A DNA stretch of 64,000 nucleotides from Polaribacter sp. L3A8. Lineage in GTDB: Bacteria; Bacteroidota; Bacteroidia; Flavobacteriales; Flavobacteriaceae. The notes under the pieces were generated by a model that saw only the letters and a program-made list of their open reading frames with translations, did not search any database and had not been told where the DNA came from. Shown piece after piece: positions 44,272-53,636 of this stretch; the stretch's first letter is position 1, and every line of letters begins with the position of its first letter. Where the stretch lies: assembly GCF_009796785.1 (NCBI RefSeq), contig NZ_CP047026.1, positions 1,262,001 through 1,326,000 on the forward strand, read 5' to 3'. The position numbers and the translations under genes were made by a program.

Positions 44272-45246
44272 CTATTTTAATGCCGATTCTATAGCGTTAT
44301 CAAATAATTCTTCTAATGATATTCCTGCTGCTTGTGCTTGTTGTGGTAAAATACTATTTTCTGTTAAACCTGGTACCGTATTCATTTCTAAGAAATGTGG
44401 TTCTCCTTTTACTAAAATATACTCTGAACGCGAAAAACCAGACATGTTTAAAATTGCATATACTTTTTTAGCAATTTCTTCTACTTTTATCTTTGTACTT
44501 TCTGATATTCTTGCAGGAGTTATCTCTTGCGATTTCCCTTCATACTTTGCTTCGTAATCAAAGAAATCATTTTCTGTAACTATTTCTGTAATTGGTAGCA
44601 CTTTAATTGCTCCTTTATATTGAATAACACCCACAGAAACTTCTGGTCCGTCTAAAAAAGATTCAATTAAAATTTCTGAATCTTCTTGATACGCTTTTTC
44701 TAAAGCAGGCAACATTTCTGCTTTTGTATGCGCTTTAGAAATACCGTAACTAGAACCTGCATTATTGGGTTTTACAAAACAAGGCAAACCAACTTTACTA
44801 ATAATAGCATCTACATCTACAACATCTCCTTTATTTAAATACACAGATACAGCTGTTTTAACGCCATATTCTTTTACCACACTTAACGTATCTCTTTTAT
44901 TAAAAGTTAAGGCCATTTGGTAAAAAGGTGCCGAAGTATGTTTTAAATTAATCAACTTAAAATAGGCTAATAAAGTTCCGTTTTCTCCGGGCGCACCATG
45001 AATTGCATTAAAAACACAATCGAAAGTTATTTTTTGATCACCTAACATAAAAGTAAAATCGTCTTTATTAATAGGATACTCATTATTCGCGGCATCTAAA
45101 GCAACCCATTTCTCTTTTAAAATATGGACTCTATAAGGGCTGTACTTCTCTTTGTTTAAATGGTTGTACACTACATTTCCGCTGGTAAGCGAAATATTAA
45201 CTTCGGATGAATAACCACCCATAACAATGGCAATGTTCTTTTTCAT
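44272..45246 (-). CDS. ddl: D-alanine--D-alanine ligase
   Basis: 324 residues. Joins two D-alanines for peptidoglycan. It has the N-terminal substrate domain (IAIVMGGYSSEVNISLTSG), a hinge with FNAIHGAPGENGTLLAYF, and the ATP-grasp parts FVKPNNAGSSYGISKA (near 157-172) and VKGEPHFLEMNTVPGLTENS (near 279-298) with the metal-binding Glu and Asn. Its promoter (TTG-N21-TAAATTTG on the minus strand, 45266-45297) is divergent from the PASTA gene. Single-gene unit. Confidence 0.96.
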   Translation of the reverse strand: MKKNIAIVMGGYSSEVNISLTSGNVVYNHLNKEKYSPYRVHILKEKWVALDAANNEYPINKDDFTFMLGDQKITFDCVFNAIHGAPGENGTLLAYFKLINLKHTSAPFYQMALTFNKRDTLSVVKEYGVKTAVSVYLNKGDVVDVDAIISKVGLPCFVKPNNAGSSYGISKAHTKAEMLPALEKAYQEDSEILIESFLDGPEVSVGVIQYKGAIKVLPITEIVTENDFFDYEAKYEGKSQEITPARISESTKIKVEEIAKKVYAILNMSGFSRSEYILVKGEPHFLEMNTVPGLTENSILPQQAQAAGISLEELFDNAIESALK

Positions 45247-45265
45247 GGATTATAAAATAATAAAA

Positions 45266-45297
45266 CAAATTTATCAAAATAATTATAGAAATAGCAA
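45266..45297 (-). promoter_or_regulatory. Promoter of ddl
   Basis: On the minus strand TTG (45295-45297), 21 bases, TAAATTTG (45266-45273), ending 19 bases before the ddl start codon. Confidence 0.55.
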
Positions 45298-45310
45298 CGT
45301 TTAGTTTTTA

Positions 45311-45318
45311 TATCTTTG
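45311..45318 (+). promoter_or_regulatory. -7 promoter box of the PASTA gene
   Basis: TATCTTTG, perfect TAnnTTTG, ending 20 bases before the ATG at 45339. This argues against the upstream GTG start at 45318. Confidence 0.5.
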
Positions 45319-45338
45319 TGCGTTCTAAAAATCAAAAA

Positions 45339-45896
45339 ATGAGTGTTTTTCAATTTCTTAAAAGTAAATCTTTCTTTATACAAGTTGCTATTGCAATTGT
45401 AGGTTTGTTAGTCTTTATTTTTGCTTTAAAATATTGGTTAGGGTATTCTACCAATCACGATCAAAAAATTCAGGTTCCTAATTTACATAAAATGTCTTTA
45501 GAGAATGTAGAGCAAAAATTAAAAGAACTTAATTTAGACTTTATTGTTATAGACAGTGCAAGTTACAACCCAGACTATCCGAAAAAATCTGTAATTGAAC
45601 AATCGCCAGAATCTGGAGATTTTGTAAAAGAAAAACGTAAAATTTATTTAACCTTAAATCCATCTAAATATAGAGATGTTACCATACCAGATTTAAACGG
45701 AAGAACTAAAAGACAAGCAACTTCTCATTTAAGATCTATCGGTTTTAATATTGGTACCAACCCTGTTTCTGTTAGAGATATAGGTAAAGATGTTGTACGT
45801 GGATTGCGTTACAAAGGGAAAATTTTAAATCAAGGAGATAAATTGCCACTAAATTCTATTGTAGATTTAGTTTTAGGTGATGGAGAAGGGAATTAA
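45339..45896 (+). CDS. PASTA-domain membrane protein
   Basis: 185 residues from MSVFQFLKSKSFFIQ. One membrane helix (about 12-33), then two PASTA repeats outside the membrane: VPNLHKMSLENVEQKLKELN and IPDLNGRTKRQATSHLRSIG. PASTA domains bind uncrosslinked peptidoglycan or muropeptides. No kinase or transpeptidase domain is fused, so it may be a scaffold or sensor. It is divergent from ddl and upstream of rluD; wall synthesis is the plausible theme with ddl (inference). Confidence 0.88.
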   Translation: MSVFQFLKSKSFFIQVAIAIVGLLVFIFALKYWLGYSTNHDQKIQVPNLHKMSLENVEQKLKELNLDFIVIDSASYNPDYPKKSVIEQSPESGDFVKEKRKIYLTLNPSKYRDVTIPDLNGRTKRQATSHLRSIGFNIGTNPVSVRDIGKDVVRGLRYKGKILNQGDKLPLNSIVDLVLGDGEGN

Positions 45897-45897
45897 A

Positions 45898-45935
45898 TCA
45901 GTATTCAGTATTCAGTATTCAGTATTCAGTATTCA
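45898..45935. repeat. Heptamer tandem repeat TCAGTAT, five copies
   Basis: TTCAGTA units run from 45898 to 45935, just after the PASTA gene stop (45894-45896) and 64 bases before rluD. Copy number may vary by slippage. Confidence 0.9.
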
Positions 45936-45999
45936 AAAATTAAACAGTTGAAGTTTGATTATCTTAACAGAGGTCACTTTAAAACTTAAAAAATAAACT

Positions 46000-47040
46000 T
46001 TGCAAGAAAATCAACCTCAAGATCAAGAAAACGACGATTTATACGAACATCACAGATTTACAGCTAGTGAAGGTCAAGAACCTTTAAGAGTAGATAAATT
46101 TTTAATGAACTTTGTAGAAAACGCAACCAGAAATAAAATTCAGCAAGCTGCAAAAGCAGGTAATATTTTGGTGAATGAAATGGTTGTAAAATCGAATCAT
46201 AAAGTAAAGCCAAACGATGTTGTTAGAGTTGTTTTAGCATATCCACCAGCAGAAAACTTATTAGTTGCAGAAGATATTCCTTTAGATATTGTTTATGAAG
46301 ATGATACTGTAATTGTAGTAAATAAACCAGCAGGAATGGTGGTGCACCCAGGACACGGAAATTATTCTGGAACGTTGGTAAATGGCTTAATTCATCATAT
46401 AGAAAACTTACCAACCAACTCTAACGAAAGACCAGGTTTGGTGCATAGAATTGACAAAGACACCAGTGGATTATTAGTAGTTGCAAAAACAGAATTTGCT
46501 ATGGCTAATTTATCGAAACAGTTTTTTGATAGAACTACAGAGCGTTTATACTATGCCTTAGTTTGGGGAAATATGGAAGACGATGAAGGTAGAATTGAAG
46601 GTAATATTGGGCGTAGTTTAAAAAATCGTTTGCAAATGGCTGTTTTTCCTGATGGAGATTTTGGTAAACACGCGGTTACACATTATAAAGTTTTAGAAAG
46701 GTTAACTTATGTAACTTTAGTACAATGTAAATTAGAAACAGGTAGAACACACCAAATTAGAGCGCATTTTAAACATATTGGTCATACTCTTTTTAATGAC
46801 GAGCGTTATGGTGGAGATGATATTTTAAAAGGTACAACGTTTACCAAATACAAGCAATTTGTAAACAACTGTTTTAAAGTATTACCAAGACAAGCGCTAC
46901 ATGCTAAAACATTAGGATTTACGCACCCAAAAACGGGAGAATTTATGCGATTTAATTCTGAAGTTCCTCAAGATATTACGGAGTGTTTAGAAAAATGGAG
47001 AACATATTCTGAGAATTCCAAAGATGTAGAATTAGACTAG
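46000..47040 (+). CDS. rluD: Ribosomal large subunit pseudouridine synthase (RluD type)
   Basis: 346 residues. N-terminal S4 domain (RVDKFLMNFVENATRNKIQQ, near 29-48), then the catalytic domain with PGLVHRIDKDTSGLLVVAK (Asp in HRIDKDTSG is the nucleophile) and ETGRTHQIRAHF near the end. It isomerises uridines in 23S rRNA. The TTG at 46000 is the best start: no ATG lies nearby upstream and an internal one would cut the S4 domain. The acidic N-terminal extension (about 25 residues) is usual for flavobacteria. Confidence 0.94.
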   Translation: MQENQPQDQENDDLYEHHRFTASEGQEPLRVDKFLMNFVENATRNKIQQAAKAGNILVNEMVVKSNHKVKPNDVVRVVLAYPPAENLLVAEDIPLDIVYEDDTVIVVNKPAGMVVHPGHGNYSGTLVNGLIHHIENLPTNSNERPGLVHRIDKDTSGLLVVAKTEFAMANLSKQFFDRTTERLYYALVWGNMEDDEGRIEGNIGRSLKNRLQMAVFPDGDFGKHAVTHYKVLERLTYVTLVQCKLETGRTHQIRAHFKHIGHTLFNDERYGGDDILKGTTFTKYKQFVNNCFKVLPRQALHAKTLGFTHPKTGEFMRFNSEVPQDITECLEKWRTYSENSKDVELD

Positions 47041-47065
47041 AGTATTTTACTTTCTTATATAAAAT

Positions 47066-47104
47066 AAAACAGCGATTTGTATTTAAATACAAGTCGCTGT
47101 TTTT
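47066..47104. terminator. Bidirectional terminator after rluD
   Basis: A 19-bp palindromic arm (47066-47084 with 47085-47103) with one G-U pair and A/T flanks. It serves rluD (+) and the DUF2652 gene (-). Confidence 0.8.
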
Positions 47105-47134
47105 TATTTGGTACTTATTTAATTTTACAACTTA

Positions 47135-48220
47135 TTATATAGCACTCTTAGATTTTAAGAATTCATATAATTTATCAATTCCTTTTGCAACATCTTTTTT
47201 TAGCACCTTTTTTACAACTAAGAAAATAGCTAACTTTTTAATAGGAGATTTTGCTTCTAAATACGTTTCTAAAACTAATTTACATTTTCCAGAACCTAAT
47301 GGAGTTATCACATAAAACTGATACAATTTATCTACAGGAATTGGACTCTCCGTCATTTCTCCGTAAACCAATTGCCCTGATTTTGCTTCTTTTGTAACCA
47401 CCACAAAATCTAAATGCTTTTGATTTACAACACAAACATGTTCTGACCCTAACCTTGTAACCTCATTTACATGATACTTAATTTCATTAACATCCTCTTT
47501 CCACGCTCTTCTATATGTGTAATTAGTTAATGCCTCTAACAATTCTACTGCAGCAACAGGAAATTCTTTTTCTATAATAAAACTCGGTGGTTTGTTAAAA
47601 ACAACTTTACTCGGAGTAAGAAATGATTTTAATTTTAAATGACTGTTATCTATTACAGAAAACAAATAGTCTAATTGGTTGCCATCATAACGATCATTTC
47701 CTTTTTTAAAATTATATAATTTTGATTGATAATTGCCAGACAAACCAATCGTATCAGTTAACTCTTTACTAAACAACACATAATTGTCGCTATCAACAGA
47801 ATTTTTCATGAGTCGATGCGCTTCAATAACTTGTTTCCCAAAAGGTTTTCTATTATTCTGAACAGTTAAAAATTGTAACTCCCCACAATGTGCAATAATT
47901 TTCAACTGCAATTTAGGAGCCGTAGAACAGGCATTACACGGACAAATTCTGTTTTTTTCTAACAGTTTTAAATGACTGTAAAATGCCGTAAAGATATGTT
48001 CTGATAAAGCCAACAACTTTTCTAAAGAAGGAATCTCATTTTCTTTATAGAAAAACAAAGCATCTCCTTCTATTTCTGCTAATTGCAACTCTTCTGTATT
48101 TGCTGCGATTAAAACTTCTAATAATTCTGAAATTACATGCTGACTGTGTTCTACTTCTGTAGTTTGAACAAATTCTGTGAATCCAGAAATATCTGGTAAA
48201 AAAAGTAAAGATTTGCCCAT
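47135..48220 (-). CDS. DUF2652-domain protein
   Basis: 361 residues. The N-terminal 190 residues are a class III nucleotide-cyclase-like fold (MGKSLLFLPDISGFTEFVQ with the first metal aspartate position, and LAEIEGDALFFY as the second). The C-terminal part (about 210-361) looks like an SRPBCC domain: FPVAAVELLEALTNYTYRRA and the strands after it. A cysteine cluster (CPCNAC) in the first half suggests a zinc site. It may be a degenerate cyclase; I cannot confirm activity. Cytosolic. Single-gene unit. Confidence 0.8.
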   Translation of the reverse strand: MGKSLLFLPDISGFTEFVQTTEVEHSQHVISELLEVLIAANTEELQLAEIEGDALFFYKENEIPSLEKLLALSEHIFTAFYSHLKLLEKNRICPCNACSTAPKLQLKIIAHCGELQFLTVQNNRKPFGKQVIEAHRLMKNSVDSDNYVLFSKELTDTIGLSGNYQSKLYNFKKGNDRYDGNQLDYLFSVIDNSHLKLKSFLTPSKVVFNKPPSFIIEKEFPVAAVELLEALTNYTYRRAWKEDVNEIKYHVNEVTRLGSEHVCVVNQKHLDFVVVTKEAKSGQLVYGEMTESPIPVDKLYQFYVITPLGSGKCKLVLETYLEAKSPIKKLAIFLVVKKVLKKDVAKGIDKLYEFLKSKSAI

Positions 48221-48312
48221 GCCCTATTTGTCGATTTTAAAACTTAAAACTAACTAAAAATTAGATACAAACAATTATTATTTAAGTATTCGTTCTTCCT
48301 TTTCTAAATTGT

Positions 48313-48353
48313 AAAAAAATAACCTCGAAGATTCTCCTCGAGGTTATTTTTTT
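48313..48353. terminator. Terminator of the glucosaminidase gene
   Basis: A 16-base arm (48313-48328) is the exact complement of 48338-48353 with loop 48329-48337. It lies just after the minus-strand gene ending at 48367. Confidence 0.85.
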
Positions 48354-48366
48354 ATAAAAACATTTC

Positions 48367-49215
48367 TTATTTTATCTGTAAATGCTGTCCTATAGAAATT
48401 ACATTATCTTTTAAAGTATTCACTTCTTTAATGGCAGCAACCGTTGTGTTAAATTTTCTAGCAATAGAATACAGTGTATCTCCTTTTTGCACTTCGTAAT
48501 ACTTAACAACAGTATTGTTTGGGTTTGCAGCTGCTTTTAAAACTGCTTCCGTTTTAGGATCTACTTTAAAGTCTTTCTTTTTTACATTATCAAACTCATG
48601 TAACTTATAATCTTCAATAATTTTAATCAGTTTATCTGGGTATTTCTTATCCGTTGCATACCCTGCTTTTTTTAAACCTCTTGCCCATCTTTTATAGTCA
48701 TTAGACCTATAATCAAACAAAAAAGCATATCGTTTTCTTTGGGTTAAAAATGCCGAATGATCATCGTAAGAAGTTTCTACATATTGGTATTTTCTAAAAC
48801 ACTCTCCTTTTTCATCATCATCATGATATACACGTTCTCCTTGCCATTGTGTATGACATTTAATTCCAAAATGATTGTTAGATTTTAAGGCTAATTCACT
48901 TCTACCTCTACCAGATTCTAAAATTCCTTGTGCTAAAGTAATACTAGCAGGTATTTTATTTTCATGCATTTCTTTCACAGAAATAGGTGCATATTTTCTA
49001 ATATAATCTAAAGTCTGTTTGTTTAAATTTGAGTTTTTCTTTATTAATTTTTTGGTAAGTTCTTTTTCATTTACAGAGGGTAATTTTACTGGTTTTGGCT
49101 CATTTAAAACAACGCCAGCACTTTTACTACCTTTACTCCGACTCGCTTTTTTACTAGAACCACAACTTGCAAACACCAATAAACTAACACAAAATACTAA
49201 AACTCTTAACTTCAT
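48367..49215 (-). CDS. Glucosaminidase with LysM, peptidoglycan hydrolase lipoprotein
   Basis: 282 residues. Lipoprotein signal ending FASC (Cys18), a Lys/Ser linker, a glucosaminidase domain (PASITLAQGILESGRGRSEL, then FGIKCHTQWQGERVYHDDDE) and a C-terminal LysM domain (YEVQKGDTLYSIARKFNTT). It cleaves the glycan strand of peptidoglycan between N-acetylglucosamine and its neighbour; LysM binds the glycan. The glutamate in ILESGRGR is the likely catalytic residue. The gene overlaps the upstream PLP enzyme gene by 4 bases, so they share a transcript. Confidence 0.93.
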   Translation of the reverse strand: MKLRVLVFCVSLLVFASCGSSKKASRSKGSKSAGVVLNEPKPVKLPSVNEKELTKKLIKKNSNLNKQTLDYIRKYAPISVKEMHENKIPASITLAQGILESGRGRSELALKSNNHFGIKCHTQWQGERVYHDDDEKGECFRKYQYVETSYDDHSAFLTQRKRYAFLFDYRSNDYKRWARGLKKAGYATDKKYPDKLIKIIEDYKLHEFDNVKKKDFKVDPKTEAVLKAAANPNNTVVKYYEVQKGDTLYSIARKFNTTVAAIKEVNTLKDNVISIGQHLQIK

Positions 49216-50171
49216 ACACTTTTAATTATCTGCTCATTTTTATTTTCTAAAACCTGATTAAAACCTGCTATTCCCTGAATACCTCCGGTATGAATTGCTA
49301 AGATTTTAGTTCCTTCAGAAAAAGTATCTTTTTTAATTAAATCTAGAATACCAAACATCATTTTTCCGGTATAAATAGGATCTAACAAAATACCCGTTTT
49401 CTCTGTAAAATCGTTGATAAAAGTAATTAATTCTTCTGTATGTTTTGCATAACCACCAAAATGATACCCTTTTTGTAATTTCCAATTATCATTTTTAATG
49501 GTATATTTTTTAATTTCTTCGGATAAAAAATTTCCTTTTAAAGCAGGGAAACCTAATACTTTCTGACGTCTTTTTAACGATTTTATCAATCCAGCCAATG
49601 TTCCTCCTGTTCCTACAGCAGCACAAACATAATCGAATGTACCATCTTCTTTTGTTAAAATTTCTTCACAACCGTTTACGGCTAAAAAATTGGTACCTCC
49701 TTCCGGAATTAAATAAAAATCGCCCCATTTGTTTTTCATTTTTTCAATGAAACCAAAAGACGTTTTTTGTCGGTATAATTCTCTAGACACAAAGTGAAAT
49801 TTCATTCCATGCTCGTGTGCTTCTCTTAATGTAGGGTTTTCTTCTAAAGTCTGTGTAAGATTTTTACCCAACTCTTCGCCTCTAATAATTCCAAAAGTTT
49901 TTAAACCTTCTAATTTACCAGCAACTGCAGTTGCCAAAATGTGATTAGAATACGCACCACCAAATGTAAGTATTGCTTTCTTTTTAAGCTTTTTAGCTTC
50001 TTCTAAATTGTATTTTAATTTTCTAAATTTATTACCCGAAACAAAAGGGTGTATTAAATCTTCTCTTTTTATAAAGAGTTCTATCTTTTTTTCTTCTAAG
50101 ATTGGGAGAAAAACTTGTTGGTTTTGAGCGATAAAATCACTCTCGAAAAAAGTATTGTTTGTGTTACTCAA
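49212..50171 (-). CDS. PLP-dependent ACC deaminase / D-cysteine desulfhydrase family enzyme
   Basis: 319 residues of the tryptophan-synthase-beta fold (type II PLP). The PLP lysine is in SGNKFRKLKYNLEEAK (near 44-59). ILTFGGAYSNHILATA is the phosphate-facing loop, and VGTGGTLAGLI near 186 binds the PLP phosphate. Reaction: deamination of 1-aminocyclopropane-1-carboxylate or desulfhydration of D-cysteine; the split between these cannot be settled by eye. No signal peptide, so cytosolic. Start chosen at the MSNTNNTFFESDF ATG. First gene of a pair with the glucosaminidase gene. Confidence 0.85.
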   Translation of the reverse strand: MSNTNNTFFESDFIAQNQQVFLPILEEKKIELFIKREDLIHPFVSGNKFRKLKYNLEEAKKLKKKAILTFGGAYSNHILATAVAGKLEGLKTFGIIRGEELGKNLTQTLEENPTLREAHEHGMKFHFVSRELYRQKTSFGFIEKMKNKWGDFYLIPEGGTNFLAVNGCEEILTKEDGTFDYVCAAVGTGGTLAGLIKSLKRRQKVLGFPALKGNFLSEEIKKYTIKNDNWKLQKGYHFGGYAKHTEELITFINDFTEKTGILLDPIYTGKMMFGILDLIKKDTFSEGTKILAIHTGGIQGIAGFNQVLENKNEQIIKSV

Positions 50172-50927
50172 TGTTAAGAATTTGTTAGCACAAAAATAAC
50201 AGATATTATTTTGTTACCTACAAAATATTTACTTTTTAAAGTTAAAATTACAACTTAAGGCTCTTTTCTCAAAAAAAACACTTAAAACACCTAAAAACAA
50301 CAAATTAAAACACAATAACTATTAAAAACCTCCAATGAATTTGCCAAGTAATCACGTAGAAATCTCTAAATACTACCAAAAACAAAGAAATAACGAACTT
50401 GATTTTAAGATTCGTCTTCTTACCGTTTTCAATCCACTCACTTTTAAAGACACAAATAAGTTTATTTTCTTCTAATTAAATTGGTCTTTCTTTACAGTAC
50501 ATTAATACCATGCAAAAAATAAATTTACACCCCAAATTGAAATTGCTACAGGCACAATCTAACTTACAAATGATAAAGATTTTAAAGTTTTGAAATAAAC
50601 ACTTTGAAGACTATCTTTTTTCTTTTCTAAAACCATCAACACGAGTGTTTTGACCCCTATAAAACATTTTTTAATTAGAAGGTTTCAAAAACAAATACGG
50701 TCCTTAAAAACAAAAAAACACGAAAAAATTATATCAAAATAAGGTAAAATAAAATATTATTTAAAAAACCACACCCACCATAAGCTACTACTATAAAGAA
50801 ACTTAACTTAAAACATGCAATTCTAAAACTTTTTAAAAAAAACACAATTTATTTTTCAACTTATGTAATTACAATCAAAAAAAAGTATAATTTTACTTAA
50901 AATATATATCGCGATTATGCTTCTTAA
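50172..50927. other. Long AT-rich intergenic region
   Basis: 756 bases without a recognisable gene. It contains an open frame of 46 codons (50335-50475) with no family match, so I do not call it. No -7 box or terminator stands out. It separates the PLP enzyme gene from the amidoligase cluster. Confidence 0.6.
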
Positions 50928-52373
50928 ATGAACAAATACATTGTTGCCAATCAACCAGAAAAATGGCTTTTTTCGATTGATAATATTACCGTAATTTCCT
51001 CACAAGAATATCTTACCAATCCAAAATATTCTACTATAAAAAAAGCTAGAATATTTAATCTTTGTAAAAACTACAGTTACCAATCTAAAGGATACTATGT
51101 TTCTCTTTTAGCAGAAGCGAGAGGTCATTTAGCTATACCTACTGTAAAAAACATTGTAGATTTAAAAACGCTGAAACTCGTAAAAATAGTTTCAGAAGAG
51201 TTTGATGATGAAATTCAGCAAAGCTTAAAAAACATCAAATCTAGATCCTTTACTTTAAGTATTTATTTTGGTCAAAATGTTGCTCAGAAATACAAAGGAC
51301 TCAGTAGTTTGTTTTACAAACATTTTCAAGTTCCGTTTTTACGTGTTCATTTTAGTTTTAATAACAAATGGAACATCCAAAGTATTGAAGCTATTTCTGA
51401 ATCTGAAATACCAAACGAACATCTAGAGTGTGTATATGAATTTGCAAATCAATATTTTTCTAAAAAACGATATGATACACCAAAACTAACGACTTCAGAT
51501 TTTGATTTAGCCATCTTAGTAGATCCAAATGATCCTGCGCCACCAAGCAATGCCAAAGCGCTAAAAAAGTTTGTGGATATTGCTGAAAAAATGAACATCT
51601 ATGCCGAAATTATTGAACCAAAAGACCTTAGTAGATTGTCGTCTTTTGATGCTTTATTTATTCGCCAAAGTACAGAAGTAAATAACGAAGCGTACGCATT
51701 TGCACGTAAAGCACAACAAGGAGGAATTGCTATTATTGATTATCCGGATGCAATTTTAAAATGCTGCAATAAAGTATTTATGGCAGAAGCTTTAAACAAC
51801 GCCAATATAGCAACTCCAAAAACAATTATTGTACATAGAGATAATGTAGAGGCAGTTCTTGCCAAAGTTGGTTTACCATGTGTGCTTAAAGCACCCGATT
51901 CTACCTTTTCTTTTGGTGTAAAAAAAGCAAAAACAGAAAGCGAATATCATGTTTTAGTAAATGAAATGCTCAAAGAGTCTGATCTTATTATTGCGCAAGA
52001 ATTTTGCCCTTCTGATTACGATTGGAGAATTGGTATTATAGATGATAAACCCTTTTTTGCTTGTAAATACTACATGGCAAAAGGGCATTGGCAAATATAC
52101 AATTGGAATGCAAAAAAGAAAAAAGACCAAGATGGAGACGCAGATTGTTTACCGATAGAAAAAGTACCTAAAAAAGTTTTAGACATGGCTTTAAAATCGG
52201 CAAGAATTATGGGAAAAGGACTTTACGGAATAGACATTAAAGTTGTAAATAATAAACCAATGGTGATTGAAATTAACGACAACCCAAATGTAGATTTTGG
52301 TGTAGAAGATGCCTTTTATGGCGATTTAGTGTACACAGAAATTCTATTAGCATTAAAAAAACGTTTAGAATAA
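50928..52373 (+). CDS. RimK-like ATP-grasp ligase with RLAN N-terminal domain
   Basis: 481 residues. The first part (about 1-180) is the RLAN-type N-terminal domain: KKARIFNLCKNYSYQSKGYY and YVSLLAEARGHLAIPTVKNI. The ATP-grasp part follows: DYPDAILKCCNKVFMAEALNNA, LPCVLKAPDSTFSFGVKKA, IAQEFCPSDYDWRIGIIDDK and the metal-binding MVIEINDNPNVDFGVEDAFY. These ligases form amide bonds between a carboxylate and an amine, often adding glutamate-type residues. The gene is 2 bases before a GCS2-like ligase gene and 3 genes make one operon. The product is unknown. Confidence 0.85.
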   Translation: MNKYIVANQPEKWLFSIDNITVISSQEYLTNPKYSTIKKARIFNLCKNYSYQSKGYYVSLLAEARGHLAIPTVKNIVDLKTLKLVKIVSEEFDDEIQQSLKNIKSRSFTLSIYFGQNVAQKYKGLSSLFYKHFQVPFLRVHFSFNNKWNIQSIEAISESEIPNEHLECVYEFANQYFSKKRYDTPKLTTSDFDLAILVDPNDPAPPSNAKALKKFVDIAEKMNIYAEIIEPKDLSRLSSFDALFIRQSTEVNNEAYAFARKAQQGGIAIIDYPDAILKCCNKVFMAEALNNANIATPKTIIVHRDNVEAVLAKVGLPCVLKAPDSTFSFGVKKAKTESEYHVLVNEMLKESDLIIAQEFCPSDYDWRIGIIDDKPFFACKYYMAKGHWQIYNWNAKKKKDQDGDADCLPIEKVPKKVLDMALKSARIMGKGLYGIDIKVVNNKPMVIEINDNPNVDFGVEDAFYGDLVYTEILLALKKRLE

Positions 52374-52374
52374 A

Positions 52375-53634
52375 ATGGGAACAAAATATAAATTGTTTGA
52401 GGTTTTTGGTATCGAGTTAGAATACATGCTCATTAATAACACCTCCTTTAAAGTTGCGCCAATTGTTGATGTATTATTGACCAAAAAAAATGGAGCGCTT
52501 ACTTCTGATATCGAAAACGGAACCATTGCTTCTGATATAGAAAACGGAACCATTGCTTGGAGCAACGAATTGGTTGCACATGTTGTGGAGTTAAAAACAA
52601 ACGGACCTACAGCAGATCTTACCAACTTATCGGAAGAATTTCATAAAAATATTTTAGAAATTAATGCTATTTTAAAACCGCTAAACACCAAATTATTACC
52701 AACGGCTTGCCATCCTTTAATGAATCCTTTGCAAGACACACAACTATGGAAACATAGTTATAGTGAGGTTTACGAGTTATACAATAGAATTTTTAACTGT
52801 AAAGGTCACGGTTGGTCTAATGTACAAAGCACACATATTAATTTACCTTTTTATGATGATGTTGAGTTTAAAAAACTACATGCTGCCATTCGTGTTATTT
52901 TACCATTAATTCCGGGTTTAAGCGCAAGTTCGCCTATTTTAGAAGGTAAATTTACTGGTTTTAAAGATACCCGACTAGAGTACTACAAAACCAACCAAAA
53001 AGAGATTCCGGAAATGACAGGAAGTATGATTCCTGAGCAAGTGTTTTCTAAATCGGATTATCATAAAACGATCTTTGATCCTATTAAGAAACAGATTAAA
53101 AAACACGATACCCATAATATTTTAGACCATCATTTTTTAAATTCTAGAGGTGCCATTGCTCGTTTTGATAGAAATGCCATCGAAATTAGATTGGTAGATA
53201 TACAAGAATGCCCAAAGGCAGATATTGCTATTTGTGTGTTCATTATTGAAGTTTTAAAACAATTCGTCAACGGAAAATTAGCGAGTTTAGAAATGCAAAA
53301 AAGCTGGAACGAGCAAGATTTATTCGATATTTTAAACCCAATTATTAAGGAAGGTGAAAATTATAAAATCAGTAATAAAAAATACTTAACTCTTTTTAAT
53401 CTTTCTGATGATTGCACTGTAAAAGAGGTTTGGAAATATCTTTTTGAATTGGTAAAAGAAGATATTTCTGAAAACTACCAAGAAGCTTTAACGATAATTT
53501 TTAAACACGGAACACTTGCAACAAGAATTGAAAATGCACTTGGTACTGATACTTCGGATAAAAATATTATAAACGTTTATACGCAATTAGCAAATTGCCT
53601 AGAAACCAACACGTCATTTACCCCAAGTAAATAG
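52375..53634 (+). CDS. GCS2-type glutamate--cysteine-ligase-like amidoligase
   Basis: 419 residues. It has the carboxylate-amine ligase pattern: FEVFGIELEYMLIN at the start (Glu for metal), WSNVQSTHINLPFYDDVEFK, the ARFDRNAIEIRLVDIQECPKA block near 258-278 and the helical end LATRIENAL. ATP-dependent peptide-bond formation with glutamate as the acid is the likely class of reaction. It carries an in-frame 9-residue tandem repeat (SDIENGTIA twice, residues about 44-61). Between RimK-like and N-formylglutamate-amidohydrolase-like genes, it probably acts with them on one small molecule or peptide. Confidence 0.82.
   Translation: MGTKYKLFEVFGIELEYMLINNTSFKVAPIVDVLLTKKNGALTSDIENGTIASDIENGTIAWSNELVAHVVELKTNGPTADLTNLSEEFHKNILEINAILKPLNTKLLPTACHPLMNPLQDTQLWKHSYSEVYELYNRIFNCKGHGWSNVQSTHINLPFYDDVEFKKLHAAIRVILPLIPGLSASSPILEGKFTGFKDTRLEYYKTNQKEIPEMTGSMIPEQVFSKSDYHKTIFDPIKKQIKKHDTHNILDHHFLNSRGAIARFDRNAIEIRLVDIQECPKADIAICVFIIEVLKQFVNGKLASLEMQKSWNEQDLFDILNPIIKEGENYKISNKKYLTLFNLSDDCTVKEVWKYLFELVKEDISENYQEALTIIFKHGTLATRIENALGTDTSDKNIINVYTQLANCLETNTSFTPSK
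52504..52557 (+). repeat. In-frame 27-bp duplication inside the GCS2-like gene
   Basis: The stretch GATATCGAAAACGGAACC recurs 27 bases later as GATATAGAAAACGGAACC with flanking codons duplicated, giving SDIENGTIA twice. Only one base differs between copies, which suggests a recent event. Confidence 0.85.
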
Positions 53635-53636
53635 AC

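Noticed and set aside
50335..50475. Short open frame of 46 codons in the long gap
   Set aside because: No family pattern, no promoter box, and AT-rich sequence gives such frames by chance.
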